DNA from: Apostichopus japonicus
Taxonomy: Eukaryota; Echinodermata; Holothuroidea; Aspidochirotida; Stichopodidae
Length of the DNA stretch: 64,000 nucleotides
Assembly: GCF_037975245.1 (NCBI RefSeq)
Contig: NC_092579.1
Span: 25,031,166 to 25,095,165, forward strand
Direction of reading: 5' to 3'
Shown here in pieces: positions 47,376-59,669 of the stretch. The notes beneath the pieces were generated by a model that was given only the letters and a program-made list of their open reading frames with translations, was not told the DNA's origin and searched no databases. Each line of letters begins with the position of its first letter. Positions within the stretch are counted from its first letter, which is position 1. A program made the translations under genes and the position numbers.

Positions 47376-47599
47376 CATTCTGTGTGTTTCACCACTTGAT
47401 TTCACATTGCAATAAACCAATATTACATGTGAGTGACAGATTAGCAATGTTGTGTAGCAACGGTACATAACGATGAAGAGAATGAATAACACAGGCTTCT
47501 ACATTTTAAAGGAAAAACAAAATACTTCATTTCTGTTTTACTACACTTAACTGTTTCAAACTTTCATTCTGGCTGACCCAAAACAAACTATGACGGCAA

Positions 47600-47965
47600 T
47601 TAAAGGGTGTGAAGACTCGCGCAAAAAGAACATCTAATGCCGTTAATCTGACCTAGTTTCGAATGAGGTGTAACAGAAGTGTTAGACACCACCATCGATG
47701 CCAGAAAATACACACACAGCTTGCTACCGTCGGTAATAAGACACTAGTGTACAGTCAGTACATACAGCTGAGGTCAATACCCATGGCACAGTGTATACAC
47801 GATACAGCAATGGACATCTCAGGTCCAGCTAAAGATAACACGGTATCACGTTTCATTACTGTCGGCATTTTGAAGCGACACGAACAAAACTTCACTTGCA
47901 ACCAACAGAAAGTTAAGTTTTGCAGATGTCCGCACGCGGTTTGGGGCGAGTCTTCATTGCCTTAA
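47600..47965. mobile_element. TTAA-flanked MITE, copy 2
   Basis: TTAA at 47600-47603 and 47962-47965 flank a 358-bp body starting AGGGTGTGAAGACTCGCGC. The right end on the complement reads GGCAATGAAGACTCGCCCC. It is about 85% identical to 3353-3692, with a roughly 25-bp insertion. It lies in the last intron of the minus-strand gene. Confidence 0.7.
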
Positions 47966-48308
47966 ATCTGAAGTAACATAGACATAAAAACTATGGGCTA
48001 TGAGCTTCCTGGTTGACTATGGTTTTACTTCTTGACATTTCCAAAAGCAAAGCAAGCTTTTTTCAGTCAATATGGTGCAAAAACACATGAGTTTAATCAA
48101 ATTCAACTCTTGTATGAGACATAACTTGGAAGTTAAAGAGTGGATGAAATGGTGGATTTTCATGTCTTAGAAATATTTATCTACATTACTTCAACACCAT
48201 GCATTCACTACTTCCCATAAATGCAGCTGCCAAAGCCAGAAATTCGCTGTCGAAGTATTCCGTAGAGAACTCCCGAGCAGACACTTGTGAAAAAAACCTG
48301 CAGTTCAT

Positions 48309-48700
48309 ATGACGTCAGTAAAGGGACCATTTCAGCCAAAGCCGACTGCCCGATATTTACTGTTACGGCGTCATTCAGTTTACTACGTACAGGTAACTAC
48401 AACACACTCTCCTCATCAACTGGAAAAGTCATCTCCCGAATCTTCTGATTCCGAGGAAATGGGCCTTTACCTCTCAGAACATTCAAAAGCTTTGACAACA
48501 ATTATTTTCTTGAGGAAGAAGAAGAGGAAATAGTTTTCGAGGGTGATGAAGATATTCGTGTTTTATCCTATCAATTGAGCCCCTTGCAGAAGAATTGTAA
48601 TACGTTCCCGATGGCCGAGACGCGTTGCTGCCGATGGAAGTCCCCGAGCAGAATGGTTGGACTATCCTGAACCGAAATTGGACGGTTGAGCATAAACAAA
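48309..48700 (+). pseudogene. Decayed exon(s) of an acidic gene, CRE at the ATG
   Basis: ATG at 48309 overlaps a TGACGTCA site (48310-48317). The frame reads MTSVKGPFQPKPTARYLLLR and ends at a lysine-rich stop at 48533, passing a GTAACT at about 48391 that could be a donor. The shifted frame after 48500 is acidic (VFEGDEDIRVLSYQLSPL) and then breaks again. Several frames with protein-like text in series suggest a pseudogene. YQLSPL is reminiscent of EPYQFEP at 2330-2491, but homology is not established. It lies inside the last intron of the minus-strand gene. Confidence 0.35.
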
Positions 48701-48707
48701 ACCACCA

Positions 48708-48799
48708 TTATTATTATAATATATTATAATTATATTTATTTATATTTATTATATATATTTATTTATTATTATATATTATAATATATATTATTATAATAT
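48708..48799. repeat. AT-only palindromic tract
   Basis: About 90 bp of only A and T (TTATTATTATAATATATTAT and its near-mirror) that can fold into a cruciform/hairpin with the turn near 48755. Confidence 0.7.
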
Positions 48800-49835
48800 G
48801 AGTTAAATTTACTCGAATGTCGATGATCCTGCTACTTAACATAGTAGCAAATCTTCTAGAAATTGTGTTACGTACAGTGCAAGTGCAACCCTATAGTACT
48901 AGTAGTAGTAACATGGGTCTAGACCTAACTAATAGACGTTCTATAACAGGCTAGCCTGTGTAAGTTGTATCATCCAATTGTTACGTTAAAATCATAACAC
49001 AACGCCAGTCACCTAATCTCAATTACTATAGAGCACTGCAACAGTGTAATGTTGTGTGTACTCAGAAGTTTAAGAATGTAAAAAAAGCGTCTCGGAAGTG
49101 AGCTGGGTTCCTCGACCATATATACAACAATTTTTGGGAAAGATTTTATTGCCCGAGAATTTTTGATTGTTTATTCCTGGAGGATGCAAGCTTTGTTTGA
49201 CACAAATTGTGTATCATTGGAAAGCTACGAGTGTATATAAAATGATGATTCATAAATCTGTCCATTTCACCCCCTCTTTAAGTGTCATGTATGCCTACAG
49301 ATTGTGTCTTCTTGTCATTATGTAAATGAGTATTAATGGTTGACCAGCTTACTGTGATGAGGGTGAATTTCCCCATGCTCTTTCTTCTCCTCATATCGGA
49401 CATGCTTAAATGTGAATGCTTGATTATAGTCTGACTAAATTTGTATATGAAAGGATAAATTCAGGCAAGTTTTTGAGTGGAATTCTTCTTTATAAATTGA
49501 TCAATGTCTAAAGATAAAGAGTTAATATCTAAACAATGTACCCACTGCTACTTGAGGTTTTCAGACTTTGGCCTTGAATTTCAACTAGCCTTTAGATGAA
49601 AATGGTCCCTAAATAGCCTTAATTGTTGTTTCCAGTTTATTACCATTATATCTTCATTATATCTTCAACAGTTGTTCTGTTCTAGTCATATACCTCACTT
49701 TTTATATGTGGTTTATTGTACAGTAACATAAAGATGACATAAAAGCAAGCAGAGTGCAGTTAGCTGGAAATTTAAAAGGTACTACATTTAGTTAGCCGGC
49801 TAAGGACAATCCTGTGGAGAAACAGTCAAACTCAC

Positions 49836-49905
49836 CATCCTCATCTGATTCAGAGACTGAATATTTTCCATCTGTCTTGTTGTTGCAGTCAGTTTGTGTG
49901 TGTTT
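49836..49905 (-). CDS. Internal exon of the 46.6-56.9 kb gene (70 nt)
   Basis: Acceptor ATTTGTTTTGCAG and donor GTGAGT. It is open in phase 0 and leaves in phase 1: KHTQTDCNNKTDGKYSVSES, then DED. It joins in frame to the last exon (split Ala codon). The Ser/Asp/Glu-rich character matches the neighbouring exons. Confidence 0.6.
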
Positions 49906-50169
49906 CTGCAAAACAAATATCCAACACATCATAATTTTGGAAGATCAGGAAGATTGAACATAACTAGCTGAATGAGATGAAATCATGTACAATTAAAATA
50001 GTATATGATGTCAAAAGTCCTATATACAACATTTTAAAATCAAATGGTAGATTGTTCAAAAACTATTTTACACCATATATGATTAGCTGTTATCAGCATG
50101 CTTCTATTCAATTGTGTGACATGTCAGGGTAATTGCTTACTCTACAGAGAGTCATTGCATTTTTTTGTA

Positions 50170-52330
50170 CAGGAGAGTCAAATTCTTATAGCAAGAGAAA
50201 ATAGGTGGGACATATACTATGTGGTATGTACATCCCTTCAGCTGAAGTGGAAGCAGAGAGATACAAATTTACAGCCCATTTGCCATCACCATTCCCCCTA
50301 CCCTTCAATGGGGTGTATACTAAACCTATACAGGTTATAGCAAAAGTTTCAAGGTATACAATATTTTGTGTGAAAGTAACAAAATTACAAAATCAATAAG
50401 GGAGTTATCTCTCAATGTGATTTGGCATTGGTTCAATACATACCAGGAGTAGATGATGGTAAATGTAGGAATTGAACAGAAAGTGGGAGGGTTCTTTAAC
50501 GTGGGTTAAAATAGTACATAAATGAAATACTACTATTGCTACCTTTAACCTCAAAGTACAGGATAGCCAAAGCAATGGAGGTCAAGGCAACTCCAACAAC
50601 CCCCCCCCCCCCCCAACATCCTTAGCTTCAAGACAGAACGGAAATGTTTCACAGCCCGGCCCCTGAATGATTCTCCCATTGCAAACAGGGTAAAAAGAGT
50701 CTATGTTAAAGGTATGCTGTATTGACCCCAAATATGCAAAATTTTCAAATATGGTCCATTGCATATGGTCATAAATTTTATACTCTTCATATTACCACCC
50801 TGAAGGTAATTTACCTCACTGGGACATCCAGCCATCTTCTTTGCTTATTTAGCATTATGGGAAAAGTTTAGAGGGTAATGCCTCCAGGAAAAGTGCAGTT
50901 TGAAATCATATAGCAAGTATAGCATTTAGTTAGGGGCCTATACATCTTTAACCTCTATACATTAAGAGTGATCAAGAGAAATATATTGGGTTGGGATAAC
51001 TTAAGTACATATAGGCAAAGGTATTAGTAAGTATATAGGAATACCACCTTTGAAATTAATTTATTAGCCAGGCAACAAAAAAGGAGGGCAGAGGATATAC
51101 CCAGTAGCTTATCAAAAGGAAGGGGATCAGGACTGCCAAGAAGTCATCCCTTAGCTTCCAGATGGAAGGTATAACAGAAGTTTTTTAAACAATACCGCTG
51201 ACATTTGTTCATCCCTTAGGTAGAAAAGAACAGGGCAGGAATATGCCCAGTAGCTTGGACAAACAAGGGGGGGGGGAGGCAGAGCATCCACAGGGAAGAC
51301 TTAAAAACATAATCAGGACCACCAAGAAGTCTATCCTCAGCTTCCAGATGGAAGCCAGCTGGGGGTACACTTCAGAGCCCCAATGATCACCCCCCCCCCC
51401 TCCGATCCTTCCGTTGGAAACAGTTTAAAATACGGTCTATGTTAACCTATACACATTGAGTATTGCAGTTATCAAAATTAGACAATCAATAAAGGAAGCA
51501 CCTCTCAGTTTGATTTTACATCGTTTCATGCATACGAGGGCATGGAGAATGGGTGAGGGTAGAGATTAAAGGAAAAATGTGACAAAGATATTTGGGAGTA
51601 GGTGAACATTATATCATATAGGCAAAGGTATATTGGGAAGTATATCTAAGAATACTACCGTGAAATTAAATCGGTTAGATAATAAAAAGAAGAAAAGTAG
51701 GGTAGGGATATATCCTGTAGTTTAGCCAAACAAGGAGGGGAGGATAAGGGGGGGGGGGGATAAATCAGGACCACCAAGAAATCTACCCTTAGCTTCCAGA
51801 TGGTAGCCAGCTGGGGGAATATTTGATAGCCCACAATAAATCCCTGTGGCCCATTGCAAATATGGATAATTGGGGTCTATGTTTACCTCTTCATAATTGA
51901 AAGTTATCAATAACATAATAAGGCAATCTAAAAGGGAGGAAACTTTCAATGTTATCTTGCATTGGGTTTACTTAACAGGTTTAGAGGAGGGGTAGGGTCG
52001 AGATTGAAGAGAAAGGGGGAGATGTTTTGGAGTGGGGCAACATTATTAAGTATGCTATATTAATAGTGAAATGTCTAGCACTGCTATTTTTGACCTTAAT
52101 GTACGTACAGAGCAATACAGGACAAGAAATTCCCCATCCCCTTGCCATTTGTTGCAAAACAGAAGCCAAGGGATAATTTTTCACAGCCCCAATGTTTCTC
52201 CCCATTACAAACAGGGTCAAAAGGGGTCAATGTTAACCTCTGCACATGCAGTATTGCCTGCAGTAACAAAATTAGGCAATCAACAGAGGAGGCAACTCTC
52301 AATGTGGTTTAAGAGTGAGTATTCTAACTG
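50170..52330 (+). repeat. Satellite-like tandem array, block 2
   Basis: The same monomer family and orientation as 39430-44330, recognised by GTCTATGTTAACCT-type, AAAATTAGACAATCAATAAAG-type and GCCAGCTGGGGG text. Anchors lie near 50384, 51477, 51917 and 52268. Monomers are more diverged and disrupted than in block 1. It lies in the intron between exons 49836-49905 and 53111-53167. Confidence 0.65.
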
Positions 52331-53110
52331 GGCATACACAATTTCTTAAAGTTATTGAATGAATGAACAAACATTTACAGATACACAATGAACATGAAGT
52401 TTACCCACTAAAAATCCCAAATGCATAAATGGCAATAAGATGTATACAGATCAACCTCACTATAGTGCTTTAATATTGGATTCTATGCAGTACTCTTTTT
52501 GCCTTTTTCCAATTTATTTGGTATTGACTTGTCCGCTTTCTAGTGAATACTTTAGGATATATTATTCCTTTCAACATTTCATCATGGACTGGTTTAACTT
52601 TAAGTTATGAGTAGGGGATAATTGCTATCTGTATGGAATAACATATGAAGCAAGCATGAATGAGTTCTGACACATTATTACAATGTCAACATTAAGTTTA
52701 TTTAAGGTGATCCTAGCAGGTTAGGGTCATGTACCATAGATCCTATTGCTCAATTGACACATGCTTTTGCAATTTGCTTTCTTGCATTGCAATTGCAAAG
52801 AGATATCTTATAGTTTTAACACATTGACATAGTCCTAGATTTATCCATTTTATTAAATGTTTTCTTTTAATGGGGTTGCAATAAAAATAGATATTTCAAT
52901 AATCAAACATAACCAACTAATCAACCAAGTAAACAATCAATCAATACTGTAAAATAAAAGCAAGCCTTTGTCAAAGTTAATGTACAGTAAAGGCTGTTAA
53001 AAGAACTACAGTATTGATTAGATGAGCATGATTTATATTGCTCTGTTTTACACAGCCTTAATTTCTAATGATGAATCTTTCTTAGATGATCAATAAAGCA
53101 GAAGGATTAC

Positions 53111-53167
53111 CTTCAAAAGGCCACAAAAGGACATGTTTTCCAGGCTGGAACTGTCATTGGTCGCTGC
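53111..53167 (-). CDS. Internal exon of the 46.6-56.9 kb gene (57 nt)
   Basis: Acceptor AATTTCTTCCAG and donor GTAATC bracket exactly 19 codons, AATNDSSSLENMSFCGLLK, phase 0 in and out. This matches both neighbours (53605-53664 and 49836-49905). Confidence 0.6.
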
Positions 53168-53604
53168 CTGGAAGAAATTTCATTTTGTAGATTTGAATGA
53201 AGTATAATGAAAGAGTATTTTAAATAAAGGGCAACACTAAATATAAGTGTATTTTATATGAAATAGATTTGTGGTTTCAAACCAGTGTACTTAAACCAGT
53301 AGTCAGCCAACTTTTGACTGCAAGAACTTTTGACAGCAAGAAATTCAGGCACTCAGCCATGAACAAACTGATTACCAGCAAATCCCATGCTATCCCCCCT
53401 CCCCCCCCCACACACTCACACCTCCACAGAAATACAAAGTCTTAACTCTCCAGAGAAAGGGCTTATCAGAGTATCACTTTTCTGTGTGGTAAAAAGAGCT
53501 AGTGCACAGGTGCAATCATATCCATAAATGTCTGCAACTTACCTGACTTATAAACAAATTTGTCCGAAACAACAGAATGGAAAACAAGTGCAACAAAAAC
53601 TTAC

Positions 53605-53664
53605 GGGTACTACAGAGTTATCTCTGACATCACTGTCTGTAGCTTCTTCCTCATTCTCTGGCTG
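53605..53664 (-). CDS. Internal exon of the 46.6-56.9 kb gene (60 nt)
   Basis: Acceptor GTTTCTCTTTAG and a perfect donor GTAAGT bracket 20 codons, QPENEEEATDSDVRDNSVVP. Only phase 0 is open. Acidic, probably disordered. Confidence 0.55.
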
Positions 53665-54871
53665 CTAAAGAGAAACAAATACTCCTCAATTGATTTTAAT
53701 ATAAATGAAATTCAATGCACTTTAAAGAATTGATGTAAGTAGAGATATGAAGGAGAAGGGGGGGGGGGAGGTTCAGGTACCTAACGGTACTGTGGTAACT
53801 TCTCTAGAATTACTGTAGAACATTACCAGACAGAACATAACATAAAGAAATCATAACAACTAAAAACTACTCCAATGTTGCTTTTCAACTTGGGAAGTTT
53901 GCACTTAACTTGTGCATCATTACTTTGAGCAAAAATATTGGCCATATTCCGAGGCCTGTTCTTATGTTACAACTGAACATTAGGCGTAACATACATCAAT
54001 TCTAGAAGAATCAGACGTGTTTACTGATGAAATACAGTAGCAGCTTGTGACTATGGCGACTATGGATTCGAGTCGTATCAACATTTCTACAGTAACTGTA
54101 ATTTATTTTTTGGGGGCATTGTGGCAAACATTAAACACAATGCGGCAATAGGTTTCCTGAACAAACTTATACATTTTGTACAAAAATATAACTTTACATT
54201 TTACGTCGGAACCGGGTAGTATGTTCGGAACCAGGTAGCAATCAGTTGGGCGGGTACTTGGGTTACTTGTGCAAACACTAGTTTATATCAATCTCATATC
54301 AAAGCTTTAAAGAGACTATTGCAGCCGGATCAAGACCTTTTCTGTATAATAACATGACACAAAATCTTAAAATTTTGCAAGAAAATTGGTATGTGTAGCA
54401 ATTGAGATGTGAGACGTATACATCTCCCATGATCACAGAAACTGCAACAAATCAACTAATTGTATCTTAAAGATCTGTACTTACTGGCCCCATATTAAGC
54501 ATGCTATCACTTTAAAAGCTTATGAGATTACATTCTAGCTGTAGACTGTAGAAGTTAAAAAAAAAAGCTCTGACTTCAAATTAGCCTGGAAATATATACA
54601 TCATTCTTCTTATGTTTTTCACTAGTATGTGTTCTTCTGGTACAGTTCAGTTTGCAAAGACGATGGAAAAATAAATGTTGTTAAACTGATTGATTCTGAG
54701 AGGTTCAGATCATGTCTAGCTTGACTTGAGCATTATCTCTTGTAGAGTTGGCATGTTGAATGTTGGAACTTGGAATGCAGCAAGCACACTTTAAGTTACA
54801 TACAAACTCTGACAAAATGCTTTGTACTAAGTTTAACTGGAAAAGATACAAAATTTAACAATGTACTGTAC

Positions 54872-54994
54872 CTATTTTGTCATCTATCCAACAAGATGTC
54901 AATGAAGTGTGATCTGTTTTCTCTTTGCAGTAGTTAATAGCTGCCTGCAAATGGCTAGTTTTTCTTAATCTTGGACATAACTTCATCTACAGGT
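54872..54994 (-). CDS. Candidate first coding exon of the same gene
   Basis: Acceptor TTTTGTATTTCAG is followed by 8 nt of leader with an in-frame stop, then ATG at 54986-54984. The frame MKLCPRLRKTSHLQAAINYC and on to WIDDKI is open to a GTACAG donor. It leaves in phase 1, whereas the next supported exon needs phase 0, so either one exon is missing between 53665 and 54871 or this exon belongs to another transcript. A GTAAGT-flanked segment near 54490-54550 is closed in all frames. Confidence 0.45.
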
Positions 54995-56744
54995 CTGAAA
55001 TACAAAATAGGTGTAAGATGGATGGTCACAACTCTTCTAAGACTAAAGTAACAGTATAGGCCTAGGATATGTTATGTTACTCTATGAGTATTATACATAG
55101 ATGTGACTGAGTTCAAAGACACCTTTCTCTAATCTGCACTATTTGAACAATTGTGTCTGGCCATAAATGAGTAAAAAATTCTAGACTAGTCAAGCATAGC
55201 AGGCTGGTGGGCTTTATCTCCAAAAGGTAGGTTGAAGCGTGAGCATTCTCATTATGTTCCCTGTTGATTAAATATACAATCTTATATGGACTAAAATGAA
55301 GTCAATCCACTTCCATAAGTCATGAAGATTTTGATTAAACAATTGTCCAGCCTAAGCTCAAATTTATTGACAGCCAAACCTTCCAATATTTCCCTATCAA
55401 AGAAATTTCAATTGAAATTACACAATTCACATTGCACTAACAAATCAAAAACCAATTGCATTTCATCAGAAAAATATGATGATTGAGAACTCCTTGGGTC
55501 CTTTATTCAAAGAAAATGGCCCAATACCACTGTAGTACTTTATTGTTCAAATTGTTGAGTGGTAATGGCAGTGCTGACAGCTGCTTTGATTTGCCAGCAT
55601 GATAAATGTGATACTTACTTTCTTAGTGAGGATGCATTGAATTAGTTGAATTTGCGATTGATTAGCCTACACGTAGTTTGTAAGTTGTAGGACTACCAGT
55701 ACTGCAGTACCTAGCACTAGGTATCACCATTCAATACATTACACGTGCAGTAGTAACTAACTGTAGTATAGTAAAGGCTTCATGATTGACGCACCCTCGT
55801 AATTGACACACCTTCAAATATTACTAGCAACGATACAGCAGGCCACCTAAACATTTTGCAGTGTAGCAGAATTACATATTTCATCAGCTTGAATCCATTT
55901 CAGCTATTTGCTGACCAAATTGTGGTTTTTCTTAAGCTTTTAACACCCTCCACCCAGTTTTGCACGTTTCTTGGTCATTTGGAATCTTACACCCTAAAAA
56001 TAACCAACATTACCCTAATATGATACCACTTATCTCTGGGACCTGACCTGTCTGAGCTTAGAGGCTCAGAGCATAGCAAACTGCATACAAAGTCAATTGA
56101 TGTATACTAAGGCCTCACTACACTACACTACAGTTAGCTTATCAACGAATGTGTCAATTTAGGGGTATGAAAGAACTTGACACGGCAGACATTTTGAGGT
56201 CAAATTCTGCTCAATTGTACAGTGCATAAGCACAGAACCCTAAATATTTAGAGATCATTACATTTCTGAGGAACTACACATATGAAAAACACATACAGTT
56301 GAGTGATTTGGATTTTTCCTTGATGTACAGTACATCGTTGATCAAATCCTATAGGCTTAAGTGCGTCAATTATCCCACCATGATACTAGTAGTAGTAACA
56401 CGTAATTTAGGCTACAATTCTTTAGAACAGCAAGGAAGCCCCAAAGCCCCCGACTCATGACCTTCAAATATAAACAAGTAGCCTAATGAATGAGATAGGT
56501 ACTTGTACGGCTCGGCACACTCGATACCTCCTACCCTATAGTACCTAGCTTAGGCTTGCCTAAGGTACAGTATGCCATACAACCGGCTAATATGCAATTT
56601 CCATCCAATAATACTGCTGTTAGTGGCGACAAGTTTCACATAAAGTATATTGGATATTCAGGCAATGCGTAAGCCTTGGTTTCAAGTGAGCACCTTATCG
56701 GTAGTCTTTCACCGATAAAATTACAGCTAGAATGAGATACTTAC

Positions 56745-56880
56745 GTTGCTGGATGATATACAGGATGTGTAGATCAGTCGTAGCCTACTTCGCGTACGTA
56801 CGAACAGTGTATACCTCTGTGCTGTGTCTAAACAGTTGATGGCGCCATGTTGTTACAAGTCTCGTACTGCGATGGTCTAA
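56745..56880 (-). promoter_or_regulatory. Putative non-coding first exon and promoter
   Basis: On the minus strand a sequence ending CCAGCAAC meets a perfect GTAAGT donor at 56744. It contains a very short upstream frame (ATGGCGCCATCAACTGTTTAG) that overlaps a YY1-like AACATGGCGCC element (about 56840-56853). A start of transcription near 56850-56880 fits such an element. It is the most likely 5' end of the gene whose exons run to 46640. Confidence 0.4.
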
Positions 56881-57332
56881 AATTGCCAATTTTCGTTATT
56901 TTACATCCAGAATATTCCAAATTTCACCAAGAATAGCAATCATGTGTCTATAATACAAATTCTGGATGTCGCTGATATATATATCCTAGTTTTCCCATAT
57001 ATTGAGCGGAAAGTTGAGGTTAACATATATCCTACATACACCGTATGCGAAAACAACGTTATATACACTGTTGAGTGAGGCTCAGATTTGCACTGAAAAT
57101 GCTCTTTATCGCAAGAACATACAATTAATTCTAAGTTAATTTCTGATAAATACCATCATGTTGTCTACATTCGAAGTGAAATTTGTTTACACAACGCACG
57201 ATATTTGAATTGGTAATGTCTCAGACTTATGTTTACCAAGAAGTTGGTAAACAGATGCCCAAGGTACACATAGGCCCCAGCTACCACCCACGAATGTAAA
57301 CATATGCCCGCATTCATAACTATATATATATA

Positions 57333-58261
57333 TGTAAGATGGTCAGCTCTTACATAAAGTTTTCTTTTGTACCATAGTTTTACTTGTTTATTAGTGCACT
57401 GTGCAGTGCTCACTGTACAGAGGTCTATACATTTGTACAGTATATTTGTATGTTGTCTTGTGGCAGTAAAAGGGGGGATTAAGATCTCTCTCTTCTGGGT
57501 TGCTAAGCAACTATCTTTGTTCTTTCTGGAAATTAGCCCTAACAGGAAATGGGGTCTGTGTGTATATGTTATAGGAACAAAGGAGTTTTGTGAGGGTATA
57601 GGGAGTTAAGCAGTTGGCCATAAGTATTGGAGCAAGACATTTGCAAATGAGAAGAAATATAGTTGTAATACTGGATAGTTTGTTTTAAACCTTAATTTAC
57701 AAAGTTCAATTTACTGTAGTCCTTATTATTTTATGGAAGGAGTGATATTCACCTGACAGTCTGGGACACTATTTACTATAAAGGATATTATTTACTATAA
57801 AGAACATTATTTTCTTAGAGGATATTATTTTGCCATAAAGGATATTCCGGGACACCATTTGTTATAACTGACATTATTTTACTAAAGGATAGCCTGGGAC
57901 ACTATTGCCTATTAATTAAAGGATACTATTTTGTTGGGATCAGACATTCATTATCATTTATCGTGGAATATCTGATGTCGTGGAAGACCTGATGTCACCA
58001 GCATGCCAACTCACCAGAACAGATTTATAAATTAAGTGTATTTACTTTAACTTTTGGGTGCGCACCTCACGACTGTAAGTTGTTTAATTTAATTCTTTGA
58101 CTGGGCCCAGATCAGCTGTATATTGTTTGTTATTCGTAATTATAATTTATTTTGATCCAATCCAGTTGAGTTTTCCATTTGTATGTGTCTTGCTCTGTGT
58201 TTGGTCTCCACACCAAACCCAGAGTTCTCTGATCAAGAACAAACATTTATATTCAGGGGCT

Positions 58262-58265
<4 letters not shown>
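57333..58265 (+). mobile_element. Solo Gypsy LTR in TA repeat
   Basis: It starts TGTAAGATGG at 57333 and matches the other three LTRs to near its end, where the last 10 bases or so are changed (GGGCTAACA instead of ...CCTTACA). Both flanks are TA repeats, so the target duplication cannot be read. Confidence 0.85.

Positions 58266-58342
<77 letters not shown>
58266..58342. repeat. (TA)n microsatellite
   Basis: About 38 TA units without interruption, next to the LTR end. A second tract of TA with CTG interruptions lies at 58447-58540. The roughly 100 bp between them is unrecognised and ends in AAGTC repeats. Confidence 0.9.
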
Positions 58343-58346
<4 letters not shown>

Positions 58347-58540
58347 AAAGTTGCGCAGCAGATAGACCAAATTGGAGGAGGATTACTCGCCAGAGGGCAA
58401 AGGGACACAGCGTCCTACGCACCTAAGTCTAAGTCAAGTCAAGTCATATATATATATATATATATATATATACTGTATATATATATATATATATATATAT
58501 ACTGTATATATATATATATATATACATACATATATATATA

Positions 58541-59669
58541 GTAGCATATATATAGCACCCTGTGAGGTTGCATATCATATCCAATTCCTTTCTACCTAAA
58601 TTGCACACTAAACATCCTTCAAAATAGCCCTCTTACTGACCAACGCGTATGACTCATCACCTTGACCGAAAATCCTGTGGCTCTGTGCGGACAAGCTGGT
58701 TGGACTTTTCCATTCATCAGGAGGATCTTAAACAGTGTTTCTATAAAATTAGGATTGCATTAGATAAATAAATTGGTAGTTACTTGCTTCAACATTTAAT
58801 GATGCATATTCTACGGTAATTTTCTTGAAAATAATATTAAGTTCGATATGATAAGACGTTTTATAAGCGAATCTCGGCTGTGACGTTGTAGGTGAACACT
58901 GTGCATTGCGTGGCTGTACCCTATTGCAGAGTACAGGATACTCATATTACGTAAAGGCGTGCCCACCGAAGAAAGCGAAACTTATATTTTTCTTAGAAGA
59001 CATTCGATTGGATTGTACTTGGTCCGATTGAAGAGAGTGACCAATGAAAATGAATTTAACATCAATTTAAAGTTAAGAAAAAATCCTTTCCAAAACCGTT
59101 TGAACTAAATTTGTCAATGAATATTCAAGAGGATGGTTACGCAAACAAAGTACGGCTATCAAATGGTGATTTTCTTCAGTATTTACTGTGTGTTATCAAT
59201 GAGGATTTTGAGTTCGATATATGTTAACCTTGCATCGTAAATCACCAAAGTCCGATGGAATTTCGAACTGTAATGTTAAGAAAATAACAGAATTTGAGAG
59301 ACAACACATTTCTCTGTTTAGTGCCGTTTGAACTAATTTGTTTCGGTATAAACTTTTCACGTTATGGCTGTAGGAAAATGGTCTGTATGGTAAAGTCATA
59401 GGCCTAAAACTGCGGCGGTCGAACTCAGTTCGCGTGCCGCACAGTGAATGGCGCTAAGGAATTGATATGGTTTTGCAGCTCCTGTTTACATCGATTTTTG
59501 GCAGAAGTTATTCATCATACAATTTTGTAGAATGGACTGTTGATTTTGAAATATCAGAGAGTCTGTACATACCATCATATTTCAATTTGACGGACTAGAA
59601 AGTGCATATTTATGTGGTTTTCTTCAAGTTATACGTCTTCGATTCTGTCACAGTTGACTGGTTTCCAAC
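58541..59669 (+). other. Unassigned, possibly LINE 5' region
   Basis: No exon is supported. Related phrases (AAGTTCGATAT...; CCGTTTGAACTAA-TTTGT) occur twice, at about 58840-59110 and 59205-59340, suggesting an old duplication. The 5' limit of the LINE is not visible, and part of this may be its untranslated leader. Confidence 0.35.

Noticed and set aside
54490-54550. Possible exon with GTAAGT donor on the minus strand
   Set aside because: All three frames contain stops; it could at best be untranslated sequence.
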